A program made the translations under genes and the position numbers. A DNA stretch of 64,000 nucleotides from Halorussus amylolyticus. Lineage in GTDB: Archaea > Halobacteriota > Halobacteria > Halobacteriales > Haladaptataceae. Positions 35,032-43,365 of the stretch are shown here, in pieces; within the stretch, counting starts at the first letter, position 1, and every line of letters begins with the position of its first letter. The DNA lies in the NCBI RefSeq assembly GCF_004143485.2, contig NZ_ML974132.1, forward strand, positions 198,920-262,919, given 5' to 3'. Below the pieces are notes generated by a model. It was not told the DNA's origin. It worked only from the letters and a program-made list of their open reading frames with translations, and searched no databases.

Positions 35032-36138
35032 TTACGTCTCTTTCACGAACACGTCGGGCCGCGCGAGTTCGACATCGTACTCGTCGCTCGCCACGGTCGT
35101 CGTCGGCCACCGCCCGGTCTCGGTCAGCACCTCGAATCCCGAATCCTCGACCAGCACCGTGTCCTCGCTCTTCGCGCCCTGTACCGTCGGATTCCACGCG
35201 TAAGCCATCGGCGTCGTCACCGGGTCGTCGGCAGTCGGTGTCGCTATCCACTCCCGGCCCGCGAACCCGGCCGCACCGCCCTGATGATGCAGTTTCCATT
35301 CGTTGGGGTAGCCTTCGTCCTCGTACGCGTCCTGAATCGCGCCAAATACGTCACCCGCCTCACCGCCGCGCTCTGCCACGTCGCGCGTCGCACCGACCGC
35401 CGCCACCTCGACGCGCCGGGCCGCGTCGTGACGCTCGCGGAGTCGCTTCAGCGACTCCGCACCAATTTCGGAATCGAACGCCACCGTCCGGGTCGCGCTG
35501 GCGTGGAGACCGCCGCGCTGGGCCGTGACCGACACCAGCGCGTACCCGCCCAGCGCCTCCTCCGTGGGCGTGTAGTGGCGGTACGTCCCGGCGCGCTCGG
35601 CCCCGCCGACGAGCGCGACCGGGACCTCGATGCCCCGCGCCGACAGCGCGACCCGGAGCGCCGACGCCACTTCGCGCTCGGAGTCGCCGGGTTCGAGTTC
35701 GCGACAGACCGCTTCGAGCGCGGCGCCGGTCTCGCGGCCGAGGTCCCGATAGCTCTCGATGTCGTCGTCAGTGAGCGGGTGGCGGAGCGGCGAGGCGTCT
35801 ACCGATTCGAACCCCGGCACGTCGAAGTCGGCCGCTGCGGGTTCGGGCGCGCGCTCTGCGACCGCGCCCGCGAGCGACTTCTCGTACCAGTCGAACTCGG
35901 CGACGTCCGCGCGGACGTCGCCGAGTTCCTCCTCGCGGACCCGGTCGGCTTCGATGTTGTCGGTCACGACTTCGAGGCTCTCGCCGTCGTAGCCCACCGC
36001 GGCCACACCCTCGTCGGTTTCGCGGTCCACGACGTTGTTCCCGCCGGTCAGCCACGCGAAGGCGTTCGGGCGCGCGAACCACACCGATTCGAGGTCGCGG
36101 TCGGCGAGATAGGCGTCGAGGCGTTCCTGCTTAGTCAT
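35032..36138 (-). CDS. M24-family (Xaa-Pro peptidase-like) homologue lacking metal ligands
   Basis: The 368-residue protein starts MTKQERLDAYLADRD and follows the creatinase/prolidase layout: an N-terminal domain (1-150) and a C-terminal pita-bread domain. In the latter, the usual YxSDxTRT is LHASATRTV and the upstream DxG is TAQRGG, so both metal-bridging Asp are missing. The HHQGGAAG and NPTVQGAKSEDTVLVED segments remain. It is therefore probably not a metalloaminopeptidase; a binding or other hydrolytic role is possible. The ATG at 36138 is chosen because similarity begins there. Confidence 0.75.
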   Translation of the reverse strand: MTKQERLDAYLADRDLESVWFARPNAFAWLTGGNNVVDRETDEGVAAVGYDGESLEVVTDNIEADRVREEELGDVRADVAEFDWYEKSLAGAVAERAPEPAAADFDVPGFESVDASPLRHPLTDDDIESYRDLGRETGAALEAVCRELEPGDSEREVASALRVALSARGIEVPVALVGGAERAGTYRHYTPTEEALGGYALVSVTAQRGGLHASATRTVAFDSEIGAESLKRLRERHDAARRVEVAAVGATRDVAERGGEAGDVFGAIQDAYEDEGYPNEWKLHHQGGAAGFAGREWIATPTADDPVTTPMAYAWNPTVQGAKSEDTVLVEDSGFEVLTETGRWPTTTVASDEYDVELARPDVFVKET

Positions 36139-36439
36139 GTGTGGTGGGTGGGAACCGACGGCCTTGAAAGGGGCGACTTCGGCGAGTCTTCCGCGCTCTC
36201 GGAAAGTCCATGGTTTCGTGAACTCTCGCAGACGACGCAATTTGTAAGCGTTACAGCCTGTGGAAGACATCGGAAGGCAGTTTCCAGGAGTGCTTATTCT
36301 GAGAAGCACGTCTCACTTGCTGGGAGTTTCAATATAGCCAGTCAGATGTGAGATGAGGCGGCTCATCACGTCGTATGCGGCGTCGTCCCGAAGGCTTGCC
36401 GGTTTTCAGTGGGCTTCTGTCATCGAATGAGTGGTTCCT
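36139..36439. other. 301-bp intergenic region without a supported gene
   Basis: This gap between the M24 homologue and the stand-alone FNT gene has lower GC than its surroundings in parts (for example TTTCAATATAGCC near 36330). I see no frame with haloarchaeal codon usage, no tRNA and no insertion-sequence ends. Remnants of a lost gene are possible. Confidence 0.4.
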
Positions 36440-37396
36440 TCATTCGTCCTCAGAGTTGGTGGTGTCTGACGCCAGTGACGGAGACGGTGTTTCTACCCCA
36501 CCCTGCCAACTGAGCAGCACCTCGCGGAGCGTGAGTTCCCGAATGGCGGGATAGCGTGACTGTTCAGTCTGCGCGTAGTTCACCAGGGTGAGCAGAATCA
36601 CCCCGCCAATAGTGTTGCCCAACAACACCGGAAGCCAGTACTCGAGGACGACGGCGAACGTCCCGGAATCGGTGATAATCAGGAAATAGAACACTTCGCA
36701 CGCAGCCGTTATGACGTGGTAGAGGTCGGTTGCGGCGATCAGGTAAAAGGAGATATAGATGATGACCAGCCTGGAAATCGTATCTCTTGCCGCGTGATCG
36801 AGCCACACCACCCCGGCGACTAACCACCCGGCTACCAGCGCCCGGTTGAAGACGGCCCACCATCCGTGGTCGAGTCCGCCACTGACGAATGTTGTACCGG
36901 CCTGGAATGCTTCTGGGGAAAGTATGCTCCCGCGTGCCAGAAGGTATGCACCGAGTCCCGCTCCGACCACGTTGCCGACCAGTACGATACCCCAGACGCG
37001 AAGTAGCAACGGAATGCTGGCGAGCCGAGAAAGTACTAACGCAACAGGCGGTAGCGTGTTTTCGGTGTACAGTTGATAGTGACCGAGAATAATATAGATG
37101 AATCCAATCGGATACAGAATCGCGCCCAGAAACCGATTGTCGGGAAACATCTCTGTGCCGACAGTGTGTCCGAGGAAGGTGAGGACGATGGCGAATCCGG
37201 CCGCCAAGCCGCTGAAAAAGAGGCGCTGTTTGCTGGCCGCGATTTCTTCGGTTGCACTTGCCAGGATGCGTTCGTAGATTTCGTTCGCCGAGAAGCGGTC
37301 CCGAACGGCCCACCCGGCCGCCGGTGCGCCGGACGCGGCACGGTCGAGGGAATCACGAATCCCGTCGCCTGAATCCTCGTCCTCACGGTCACTCAT
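36440..37396 (-). CDS. FNT-family (formate/nitrite transporter, YfdC-like) channel
   Basis: The 318-residue protein has about six membrane helices with GFIYIILGHYQLYTENTLPP, DHAARDTISRLVIIYISFY and WLPVLLGNTIGGVILLTLVN, closely matching residues 50-310 of the FNT-USP fusion at 6395 but with no USP tail. It should pass small anions such as formate, nitrite or related weak acids. The ATG at 37396 is preferred over TTG 37423. Codon usage is visibly less GC-rich than neighbours (many AT-ending codons), hinting at separate ancestry or transfer. Confidence 0.85.
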   Translation of the reverse strand: MSDREDEDSGDGIRDSLDRAASGAPAAGWAVRDRFSANEIYERILASATEEIAASKQRLFFSGLAAGFAIVLTFLGHTVGTEMFPDNRFLGAILYPIGFIYIILGHYQLYTENTLPPVALVLSRLASIPLLLRVWGIVLVGNVVGAGLGAYLLARGSILSPEAFQAGTTFVSGGLDHGWWAVFNRALVAGWLVAGVVWLDHAARDTISRLVIIYISFYLIAATDLYHVITAACEVFYFLIITDSGTFAVVLEYWLPVLLGNTIGGVILLTLVNYAQTEQSRYPAIRELTLREVLLSWQGGVETPSPSLASDTTNSEDE

Positions 37397-37740
37397 CACT
37401 GGTACCTGCGCTTCGGAGGACAATCGTATTTACGCCCGCTGACGTCCACCGGATTCCATAATTGTTTATGCGGTAACCACGATATGCGCACACTTGCCTG
37501 ACGGCTATCTCACCGTTGACATGGTGATATGAAGGACGGCCCGCTGCGGACTACAAGCTCTACATTCAGCACACGGTTCTCATCAGTTGACGAAGGCTTC
37601 AACAGAGTCAGATAAGTGGACATCAACCCCTCCCCACAATCGCAGTCGGACACACCTAAGTACGACCGGCCGAAATCTCGAACGAGGGGAGTTCCAACCG
37701 TGTACACCCACACATCCGAACCGAACGGAGGCTCGCGCTG
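37397..37740. other. 344-bp divergent promoter region
   Basis: It separates the FNT gene and ctaA. TAAATA on the minus strand near 37430 could serve the FNT gene. CACCTAAGTACG near 37653 and GGAGG just before the ATG at 37741 could serve ctaA. No gene is supported within it. Confidence 0.4.
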
Positions 37741-38214
37741 ATGGTCCGGTTCCGCCACCTCGCGGCCGTCACCACCGGCTTGACCTTCTCGCTCATCCTG
37801 CTCGGGGTCTACACCGCCGCGGTCGGCGCGGGGCTGTCGTGTTCGGCCCAGTGGCCGTTCTGCGACGGCGGCCTGATTCCGCAGTCGTTCCCGAGTTTCG
37901 TGGAGTGGTTCCACCGCCTCGTCGCGATGATTACCGGCTTCTTCATCATCGGCACGACGGTCGGCGCGTGGAAGTACCGCTCCGAGCGCCGGATTCGCGG
38001 CGCGGCCACGCTCGCGCTCGCGGTCACGCCGGTCCAGATGGTGCTCGGCGGCGCGACCGTCTTCGTCTACACGCCAGTCGTGCAGGTCGCCCACCACGCC
38101 GCCGCGCTGATAATCTTCGGCTCGCTGCTGGCGACGACGCTGTGGACCTTCGAGAATCCCGCGACCGACGCGGCCGAAACGGAGTCGGCGGCAGGATACC
38201 CGAGCGACGACTGA
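37741..38214 (+). CDS. ctaA: Heme A synthase CtaA, short archaeal form
   Basis: The 157-residue protein has four hydrophobic helices, an extracellular loop LSCSAQWPFCDGG with the paired cysteines of CtaA/COX15, and heme-ligand histidines FHRLVA and VAHHAAAL. Bacterial CtaA has eight helices; the half-size form is known in archaea and probably dimerises. It oxidises heme O to heme A for terminal oxidases. An SD-like GGAGG is about 10 nt upstream of the ATG. No ctaB or oxidase genes are adjacent. Confidence 0.85.
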   Translation: MVRFRHLAAVTTGLTFSLILLGVYTAAVGAGLSCSAQWPFCDGGLIPQSFPSFVEWFHRLVAMITGFFIIGTTVGAWKYRSERRIRGAATLALAVTPVQMVLGGATVFVYTPVVQVAHHAAALIIFGSLLATTLWTFENPATDAAETESAAGYPSDD

Positions 38215-38341
38215 TACTGTCGGCCGTACTTTTTCGAACGGGAGCGACACACAAGGCGAGAGAGCCGACCGGGATTTGAACGCCGGCAGAACGGGACAAA
38301 CACACATCCGAACGCCGACGGACCCTGATTTTAGGCGCTCT

Positions 38342-38361
38342 ACCGTCCGAATCTGGACGGT
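38342..38361. promoter_or_regulatory. 7-bp inverted repeat just upstream of the ABC-transporter promoter
   Basis: ACCGTCC and GGACGGT arms flank GAATCT. It ends about 12 nt before the TATA-like ATTATATA at 38373, where an activator or a factor contacting TFB would bind. Confidence 0.5.
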
Positions 38362-38372
38362 TCCCGACAACG

Positions 38373-38380
38373 ATTATATA
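38373..38380 (+). promoter_or_regulatory. TATA box of the amino-acid ABC transporter operon
   Basis: ATTATATA predicts transcription start near 38403, about 11 nt before the ATG at 38414, leaving room for the GGGGG leader stretch. Confidence 0.6.
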
Positions 38381-38413
38381 CTTTCATCTTGCAGTAGTAG
38401 CGGGGGAAATCGC

Positions 38414-39331
38414 ATGGACATCGACAGGCGGACGTTCGTCAAGGGGAGCGCAGGAATCGCGGGCGGTCTCGCGCTCGGGGGCATCGCGGCCGGGCAGGAC
38501 GACGAAGTGGTTCGCATCGGGTCGGACATCCCGTACAAGCCGTTCGAGTACCGGACCGAGGAAGGCGACCTCGTCGGATTCGACGTAGACGTGGCCGAGG
38601 CCGTCTTCGCCGAGGAACTGGACCGCGAGTACGAGTTCGTCCAGACCGGGTTCGACACCATCATCCCGAGCCTCAACAACGGAAACTTCCGAATCATCAT
38701 GTCGGCGATGACCATCACCGACGACCGGGCCGACCAAGTGGACTTCTCCGAGCCGTACTTCGTCGCGTACCAGACGGTGGCGATTTTGGAGGGGAGCGAC
38801 GTGGGAAGCGTCGAGGACCTCCGCGGCCAGACCGTCGCGGTCCAGAAGGGGACGACCGGCGAGGCCGCGGCCCAGGAGCTACAGGAGGAGTTCGACGGCG
38901 AACTCACCATCGACAGCTACGACCAGATTCCGGGCGCGTTCAACGCCCTGCTCAACGGGCAAGCGGTCGCGGTAATCAACGACAACGCGGTCAACCTCCA
39001 GTACACCGCGGACAACGACGACATCGCGATGCTCGAAGGCGAGGGCGAGGCCGCCGAGGAGTTCGAGAGCGCCCCGCCGTACCTCACCCTCACGGTCGAG
39101 CAGTACGGTATCGCGTTCCGACAGGACGACGACGAGTTCCGTGAGGAGGTCAATCAGGCGCTCACGGCGGTCATCGAGGGCGGGCGCTACGACGAGATTT
39201 ACGCCGAGTACTTCCCCGGCGAACCGCCGACCGACATCCTGCTCGACGCGCGGGCGGCCGAGGGAACCGCGACCACCGAAACTGACACCGAATCCGAAAC
39301 CACGACCGGCGCAGAAACTACTACCGGGTAG
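38414..39331 (+). CDS. Polar amino-acid ABC transporter substrate-binding protein (Tat-exported)
   Basis: The 305-residue protein has a Tat signal ([18 protein letters not shown], Arg5-Arg6) and a family 3 solute-binding domain ([59 protein letters not shown]). The C-terminal Thr/Glu-rich tail (about 280-305) is typical of surface attachment or O-glycosylation regions. No lipobox follows the Tat motif, so release or another anchor is likely. It heads the three-gene operon with the permease and ATPase. Confidence 0.9.
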   Translation: MDIDRRTFVKGSAGIAGGLALGGIAAGQDDEVVRIGSDIPYKPFEYRTEEGDLVGFDVDVAEAVFAEELDREYEFVQTGFDTIIPSLNNGNFRIIMSAMTITDDRADQVDFSEPYFVAYQTVAILEGSDVGSVEDLRGQTVAVQKGTTGEAAAQELQEEFDGELTIDSYDQIPGAFNALLNGQAVAVINDNAVNLQYTADNDDIAMLEGEGEAAEEFESAPPYLTLTVEQYGIAFRQDDDEFREEVNQALTAVIEGGRYDEIYAEYFPGEPPTDILLDARAAEGTATTETDTESETTTGAETTTG

Positions 39332-39337
39332 CCCGCG

Positions 39338-40165
39338 ATGGGCGAGACCGACACCCGAAAGCGGGGCGGCGAAGCCGCGGCGCGGGACGGACTGGTGACC
39401 GACGAGCGCGTCAAGTGGGCGGGCGTGGCGGTGTCGGTGGCGTTCACCCTCGCAATCGTCGGCTTCATCGCGCTCGTCCTGCTGGAGTACGTCGATTACG
39501 GCCTGCTGTTCGCGGTGGTGCCGCGATTCGTCGAGGCGTTCGTCCGGGTGCTCAGGGTCGTCGTCATCTCCAGCGTGCTGGCGGTCACCGCGGGCGTGTT
39601 CGTGGGTCTCGGGCGCGTCTCGCGAACCTCGGTGACCCACGCGATAGCAACCGCGTACGTCCAGTTCTTCCGGGGAACGCCGCTCTTGTTCCAGTTGTTC
39701 ATCATCTACCTCGGGATTCCATCGCTGTGGCCGCCGGGAGAGTTCCCCGTCGGGAACTGGAGTTTCGCCACCGCGGTCATCGCGCTCACGCTGAACCACG
39801 CGGCGTACGTCGGCGAAGCGGTGAAGGGCGGCATCAACGCGGTTCCGGCGGGCCAAATGGAGGCCGCCCGGTCGCTCGGGATGTCGTACGTCGATTCGAT
39901 GCGCGAGATAATCCTTCCCCAAGCGTGGCGCAACGCGCTAGCGGCCATCGGCAACGACCAGGTGATTCTGGTGAAAGACACCTCGCTCCTGACGGTCATC
40001 GCGTTCCCAGAGATTCTCACCGTGTTCCGCGAGATAAACTCGAATCAGTTCGACCCGTGGACGCCCATCGTGCTCGTCGCCATCACGTACCTCGCCATCA
40101 CGCTCCCGCTGATGCGACTCGTCCAGTACCTCGAAGACAGAGCCGAGTGGGGGACGCAAGGATGA
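39338..40165 (+). CDS. Polar amino-acid ABC transporter permease (HisM/GlnP type)
   Basis: The 275-residue protein has five to six membrane helices with the HEQ-family features [19 protein letters not shown] and the EAA loop [29 protein letters not shown], which docks on the ATPase. It starts 6 nt after the binding-protein stop and overlaps the ATPase start by 4 nt. Confidence 0.9.
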   Translation: MGETDTRKRGGEAAARDGLVTDERVKWAGVAVSVAFTLAIVGFIALVLLEYVDYGLLFAVVPRFVEAFVRVLRVVVISSVLAVTAGVFVGLGRVSRTSVTHAIATAYVQFFRGTPLLFQLFIIYLGIPSLWPPGEFPVGNWSFATAVIALTLNHAAYVGEAVKGGINAVPAGQMEAARSLGMSYVDSMREIILPQAWRNALAAIGNDQVILVKDTSLLTVIAFPEILTVFREINSNQFDPWTPIVLVAITYLAITLPLMRLVQYLEDRAEWGTQG

Positions 40166-40926
40166 GCGACGGCGACGTGCAGGAGACTCGCACCGACACG
40201 CCCGAAGTCGAATTCGAGAAGGTGAACAAGTACTTCGGCGAAACCCACGTCCTCAAGGACATCGACCTCGCGGTCGAGAACCGCGAGGTCGTGGTGGTCA
40301 TCGGCCCGAGCGGGTCGGGCAAGTCCACGCTCCTGCGGTGTGTGAACCGACTGGAGGAGATACAGTCGGGCGAGATTCGAATCGCGGGCGAGTCCATCAC
40401 CGACCCCGAGGTGGACGTGAACCGCCTCCGCCAGCGCGTCGGCATGGTGTTCCAGCACTTCAATCTGTTCCCGCACAAGACCGCGCTGGAGAACGTCACG
40501 CTCGCGCCGGTTCGGGTCCGGGGGGTTCCGAAGAACGAGGCCGAGCAGAAGGCCGAGGACCTCCTCGCGGAGGTCGGCCTCGGCGACCAAGCCGACTCGT
40601 ACCCCGCCGAACTCTCGGGCGGCCAGCAACAGCGGGTCGCCATCGCTCGCGCGCTCGCGATGGACCCGAGCGTGATGCTGTTCGACGAGGTGACCTCGGC
40701 GCTCGACCCCGAACTCGTCGGCGAGGTGCTCGGCGTGATGCGAAATCTCGCCGAGGAGGGGATGACGATGCTCGTCGTGACTCACGAGATGGGGTTCGCC
40801 CGCGAGGTGGGCGACCGGGTGGTGCTGATGTCGGAGGGCCGAATCGTGGAGACCGGTCCGCCCGCCGACCTGTTCGACAGTCCGAAGACCGACCGCGCCA
40901 AGCAGTTTCTCACGCGGGTCAAGTAG
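40162..40926 (+). CDS. glnQ: Polar amino-acid ABC transporter ATP-binding protein (GlnQ type)
   Basis: The 254-residue ATPase has Walker [10 protein letters not shown]-loop [11 protein letters not shown], signature LSGGQQQR, Walker [12 protein letters not shown] and switch His (VVTHEMGF). It energises uptake of polar amino acids such as glutamine, with the two upstream genes. It overlaps the permease stop as ATGA and converges on the secreted protein gene with a 10-nt gap. Confidence 0.92.
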   Translation: MSDGDVQETRTDTPEVEFEKVNKYFGETHVLKDIDLAVENREVVVVIGPSGSGKSTLLRCVNRLEEIQSGEIRIAGESITDPEVDVNRLRQRVGMVFQHFNLFPHKTALENVTLAPVRVRGVPKNEAEQKAEDLLAEVGLGDQADSYPAELSGGQQQRVAIARALAMDPSVMLFDEVTSALDPELVGEVLGVMRNLAEEGMTMLVVTHEMGFAREVGDRVVLMSEGRIVETGPPADLFDSPKTDRAKQFLTRVK

Positions 40927-40936
40927 AACTCTCGAT

Positions 40937-41593
40937 TCAGCTATCGGGGGCGTTCTCCCCGGCTATCGGAATCTCGGCGTCGTCGCTCCCGTCTTCGAGC
41001 GTCTCGTTCGCGACTTCCTGACCTACCTCGTCCTCGAACTGATACAGGTCGTGGGCGCGCTCCGAGAGCAGTTCGGCGCGAGTCGCATCGACGCCGTACT
41101 CCTCGCGCACTTCGGGCGAAAGGTCTTCGGCCGCGCTCGCGGTCCTGTTCGCCCGGCGTTCCACGAGGTGCGCCCGGACGACGAACCCGGACAGCGACGT
41201 TCGGTACTCGCCCTCCGAAATCTCCTCGCGCTCCCACGCGGTCGTGATGTTCTCCCGAGTGTCTTCGAGCGCCTCGACGTACGCTTCGATGGTGTCTAGC
41301 TCGTCGGCGACGACTTCCGCGCGCTCCTCGTCGGTGGTCGCGTCGTCGAGTCGGTCAGACAGGGTCCGATTCCAGAGTTCGCCCTCGACGGTCGCGCTCT
41401 GAGCGTCGAGCGCGCCCGCGAGCTGTTGGCCCGGCGAGACGGTGCTGTTGTTTTCGGTCGTGGTCTCCTCGCTCTGCCACGGGGGGTGTTGCGTTCCGGT
41501 CGAATCGGCCGCGGCCGCAACCGGGGCGGTCGCGGCCAGCGCGAACACGCCCGTCAGCGCGAACACGCCCACCAGCACGACTCCGAGTTTCAT
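40937..41593 (-). CDS. Secreted helical protein paired with a membrane wHTH protein
   Basis: The 218-residue protein starts MKLGVVLVGVFALTGVFALA with a Sec signal peptide cut near ALAA..AAAA (about residue 27). The mature part is acidic and predicted helical (ELWNRTLSDRLDDATTDEERAE, YVEALEDTRENITTAW) with NxT sequons. The ATG at 41593 gives the signal peptide. It lies 80 nt downstream of the membrane-tethered wHTH gene on the same strand, suggesting a sensor partnership. No named family is recognised. Confidence 0.65.
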   Translation of the reverse strand: MKLGVVLVGVFALTGVFALAATAPVAAAADSTGTQHPPWQSEETTTENNSTVSPGQQLAGALDAQSATVEGELWNRTLSDRLDDATTDEERAEVVADELDTIEAYVEALEDTRENITTAWEREEISEGEYRTSLSGFVVRAHLVERRANRTASAAEDLSPEVREEYGVDATRAELLSERAHDLYQFEDEVGQEVANETLEDGSDDAEIPIAGENAPDS

Positions 41594-41673
41594 GGCTCGT
41601 TTCCACGACTTCCGTCGGCAATAAGCCGCCGTTACTGAACGCGAATCAATCCGAATTAACCCGATTTCACGTC

Positions 41674-42711
41674 TCATGGCTCGTCCTGCGGGAGCGCGAG
41701 GACGTTCTCGCGCCCGAGCCGAAAGCTCTCAATCTTCCCCTGTTCGCGGAGGCTCCCGACGACTTGGCTCGTCTTCGCCTCGGTCCATCCGAGTTCGTTC
41801 ACGATTGCTCGCTGCTTGACCCGACCGCCCTGGTGTTCGAGGAGTCGAAGCACGCGCTCCTCGTTGCTCAGTAAGTCCTCGGGGAGTTCGTCTCCACTCT
41901 CGGTCGCCTCCGGCCGGTCCCGTCGTCGGAACAGCCACCACCCGCCGCCGAGTCCCGCGGCGAGGACGCCGAGCAGTCCGACCGCGGCGGCGACCGTCGG
42001 CCACGGAATTGCGGGTCCGCCCGCTGGCGGCGCGAGGACGACTCTGGGTTCGTTGCTCGCGAACTCCATCGGGCCGGTCCAAACCGCGGTTCCGTTGCGC
42101 TCCTCGTCGGGCGGCGGGCGCACCGTGGTCGCGTCGTACCCCTCGGGCCACGACACGAGCAGTTGGGTCTTGTCGTTGAGCGGAAGTCCCGAGAGTGCGT
42201 CACCCGCCCGAATCTCGCCGTCCGAGACCTCGGCGAAGTTCGTCCACTCGAACGAGTAGGTCACCACGCCGTACCGCTGTGGGAACGGCCGAATCTCGGC
42301 GTCCACGCCGAAGTCTTCGCCCGACATGTTTCGGCCGGTCGCTCGCTCGGCGCTCCCGATGGTGGCCTCCATCCGTCGGGTGAACTGGTCGGTGTACTCC
42401 GTGTCGTTCCGCTCGATGTCGTTTCGAAGCCCCCGGAAGGCCTCGCTCGTCTCGGCGTCGTCGAGTCGGGTGCGATACGCGACCTCCCACGAGGCGGTCC
42501 CGTTCTCGTGGACATCGACCCGCATCACGATGGTGTCGGGCGTGACGTTCTGTAACTGGGTCTGTGCCGTCCTCTCGTCGGCCGTAGGCGGGTCGGTCGC
42601 CGCGCTCTCGGCGGTCGCACTACCGCTCGCGCCGACCGCCGCCGACGCGCAGAGAACCGCCGACACGCAGAGGACCACCGCGAGGACCGCTCCGAGCTGT
42701 CGCGCCCCCAT
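41674..42711 (-). CDS. Membrane-tethered winged-helix protein with large extracellular domain
   Basis: The 345-residue protein has a signal peptide (1-27), an extracellular domain (about 30-225) with NxT/NxS sequons, one transmembrane helix (AIPWPTVAAAVGLLGVLAAG, about 231-255) and a cytoplasmic winged helix (LLSNEERVLRLLEHQGG, QRAIVNELGWTEAKTSQVVG, GKIESFRLGRENVLAL). It resembles haloarchaeal DUF7345/DUF7343 proteins. Such a one-protein design could pass an outside signal directly to DNA. It is divergent from the HalOD1 gene. Confidence 0.75.
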   Translation of the reverse strand: MGARQLGAVLAVVLCVSAVLCASAAVGASGSATAESAATDPPTADERTAQTQLQNVTPDTIVMRVDVHENGTASWEVAYRTRLDDAETSEAFRGLRNDIERNDTEYTDQFTRRMEATIGSAERATGRNMSGEDFGVDAEIRPFPQRYGVVTYSFEWTNFAEVSDGEIRAGDALSGLPLNDKTQLLVSWPEGYDATTVRPPPDEERNGTAVWTGPMEFASNEPRVVLAPPAGGPAIPWPTVAAAVGLLGVLAAGLGGGWWLFRRRDRPEATESGDELPEDLLSNEERVLRLLEHQGGRVKQRAIVNELGWTEAKTSQVVGSLREQGKIESFRLGRENVLALPQDEP

Positions 42712-42974
42712 TCGTCGGATGCTCCGACGCCCAGCAAAAAATGGGTTGCGCCGTTTTGGGTCGTCCTATCCGATTGCTGTGAGTTCCACGTCGCGTTTCC
42801 GTGCGGTATCGGCTCGTTTCTCGCGCGTATCGCGTCGTTTCCGCGATTATCGCCGGGCTACGTCGCTGAACTCGGATTAAATCGGGTGCAAGCCGCCCCG
42901 AAGGCCGCCAATCGGGTTTCAGGGTTTCGGGGGTTGAAACGCCTGTCCGTGGAAGCCGAAATCGGCGAGACACC

Positions 42975-43346
42975 ATGTCGAAGACCGAAACGCACACGCC
43001 GAACGCGACGACGTACGAACCCGAGAACGACGACGCACGCGCGAGCAACGACGCACACGAGCGCGACGAGAACCCTCCGAACGACGAGACTCCCTTGCGG
43101 GTCCAGGCCGACTGGTCGGGAACCGAGACGCTCGATTCCGCCATCACCTGCGCGATTTCGCGGGCCACCGGGGCCGCCGTGACCGACCTCGCGCCCCTCT
43201 ACGAGTACATGGACCCCGACGCGCTCCACGAGTTCGTCGAGTCGATGCGCGACAGCGGGGCCGAGACGACCATCACCTTCGAGTACGAGGGCCACGACGT
43301 GAGCGTGCGCGCCGACGGCGAGATTCTGGTCTGGCCGTCGAGCTAA
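42975..43346 (+). CDS. HalOD1 output-domain protein
   Basis: The 123-residue protein has an acidic, Asn-rich N-terminus (1-42) and a C-terminal HalOD1 domain (DSAITCAISRATGAAVTDLAPLY, LHEFVESMRDSG, ITFEYEGHDVSVRADGEILVW). HalOD1 is a haloarchaeal domain predicted as an output module in signalling proteins; its mechanism is unknown. The 263-bp gap upstream holds no other gene. It converges on rfcL. Confidence 0.8.
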   Translation: MSKTETHTPNATTYEPENDDARASNDAHERDENPPNDETPLRVQADWSGTETLDSAITCAISRATGAAVTDLAPLYEYMDPDALHEFVESMRDSGAETTITFEYEGHDVSVRADGEILVWPSS

Positions 43347-43365
43347 AAGAGGCCGTCGAGGCTAT

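Noticed and set aside
38263-38345. tRNA-like piece on the minus strand (GTTCAAATCCCGG plus GGTAGAGCGCC)
   Set aside because: The T-arm stem does not close (an extra G is inserted), no matching 5' acceptor strand exists, and the D-arm-like part is the arm of the inverted repeat at 38342. At most a degraded fragment.
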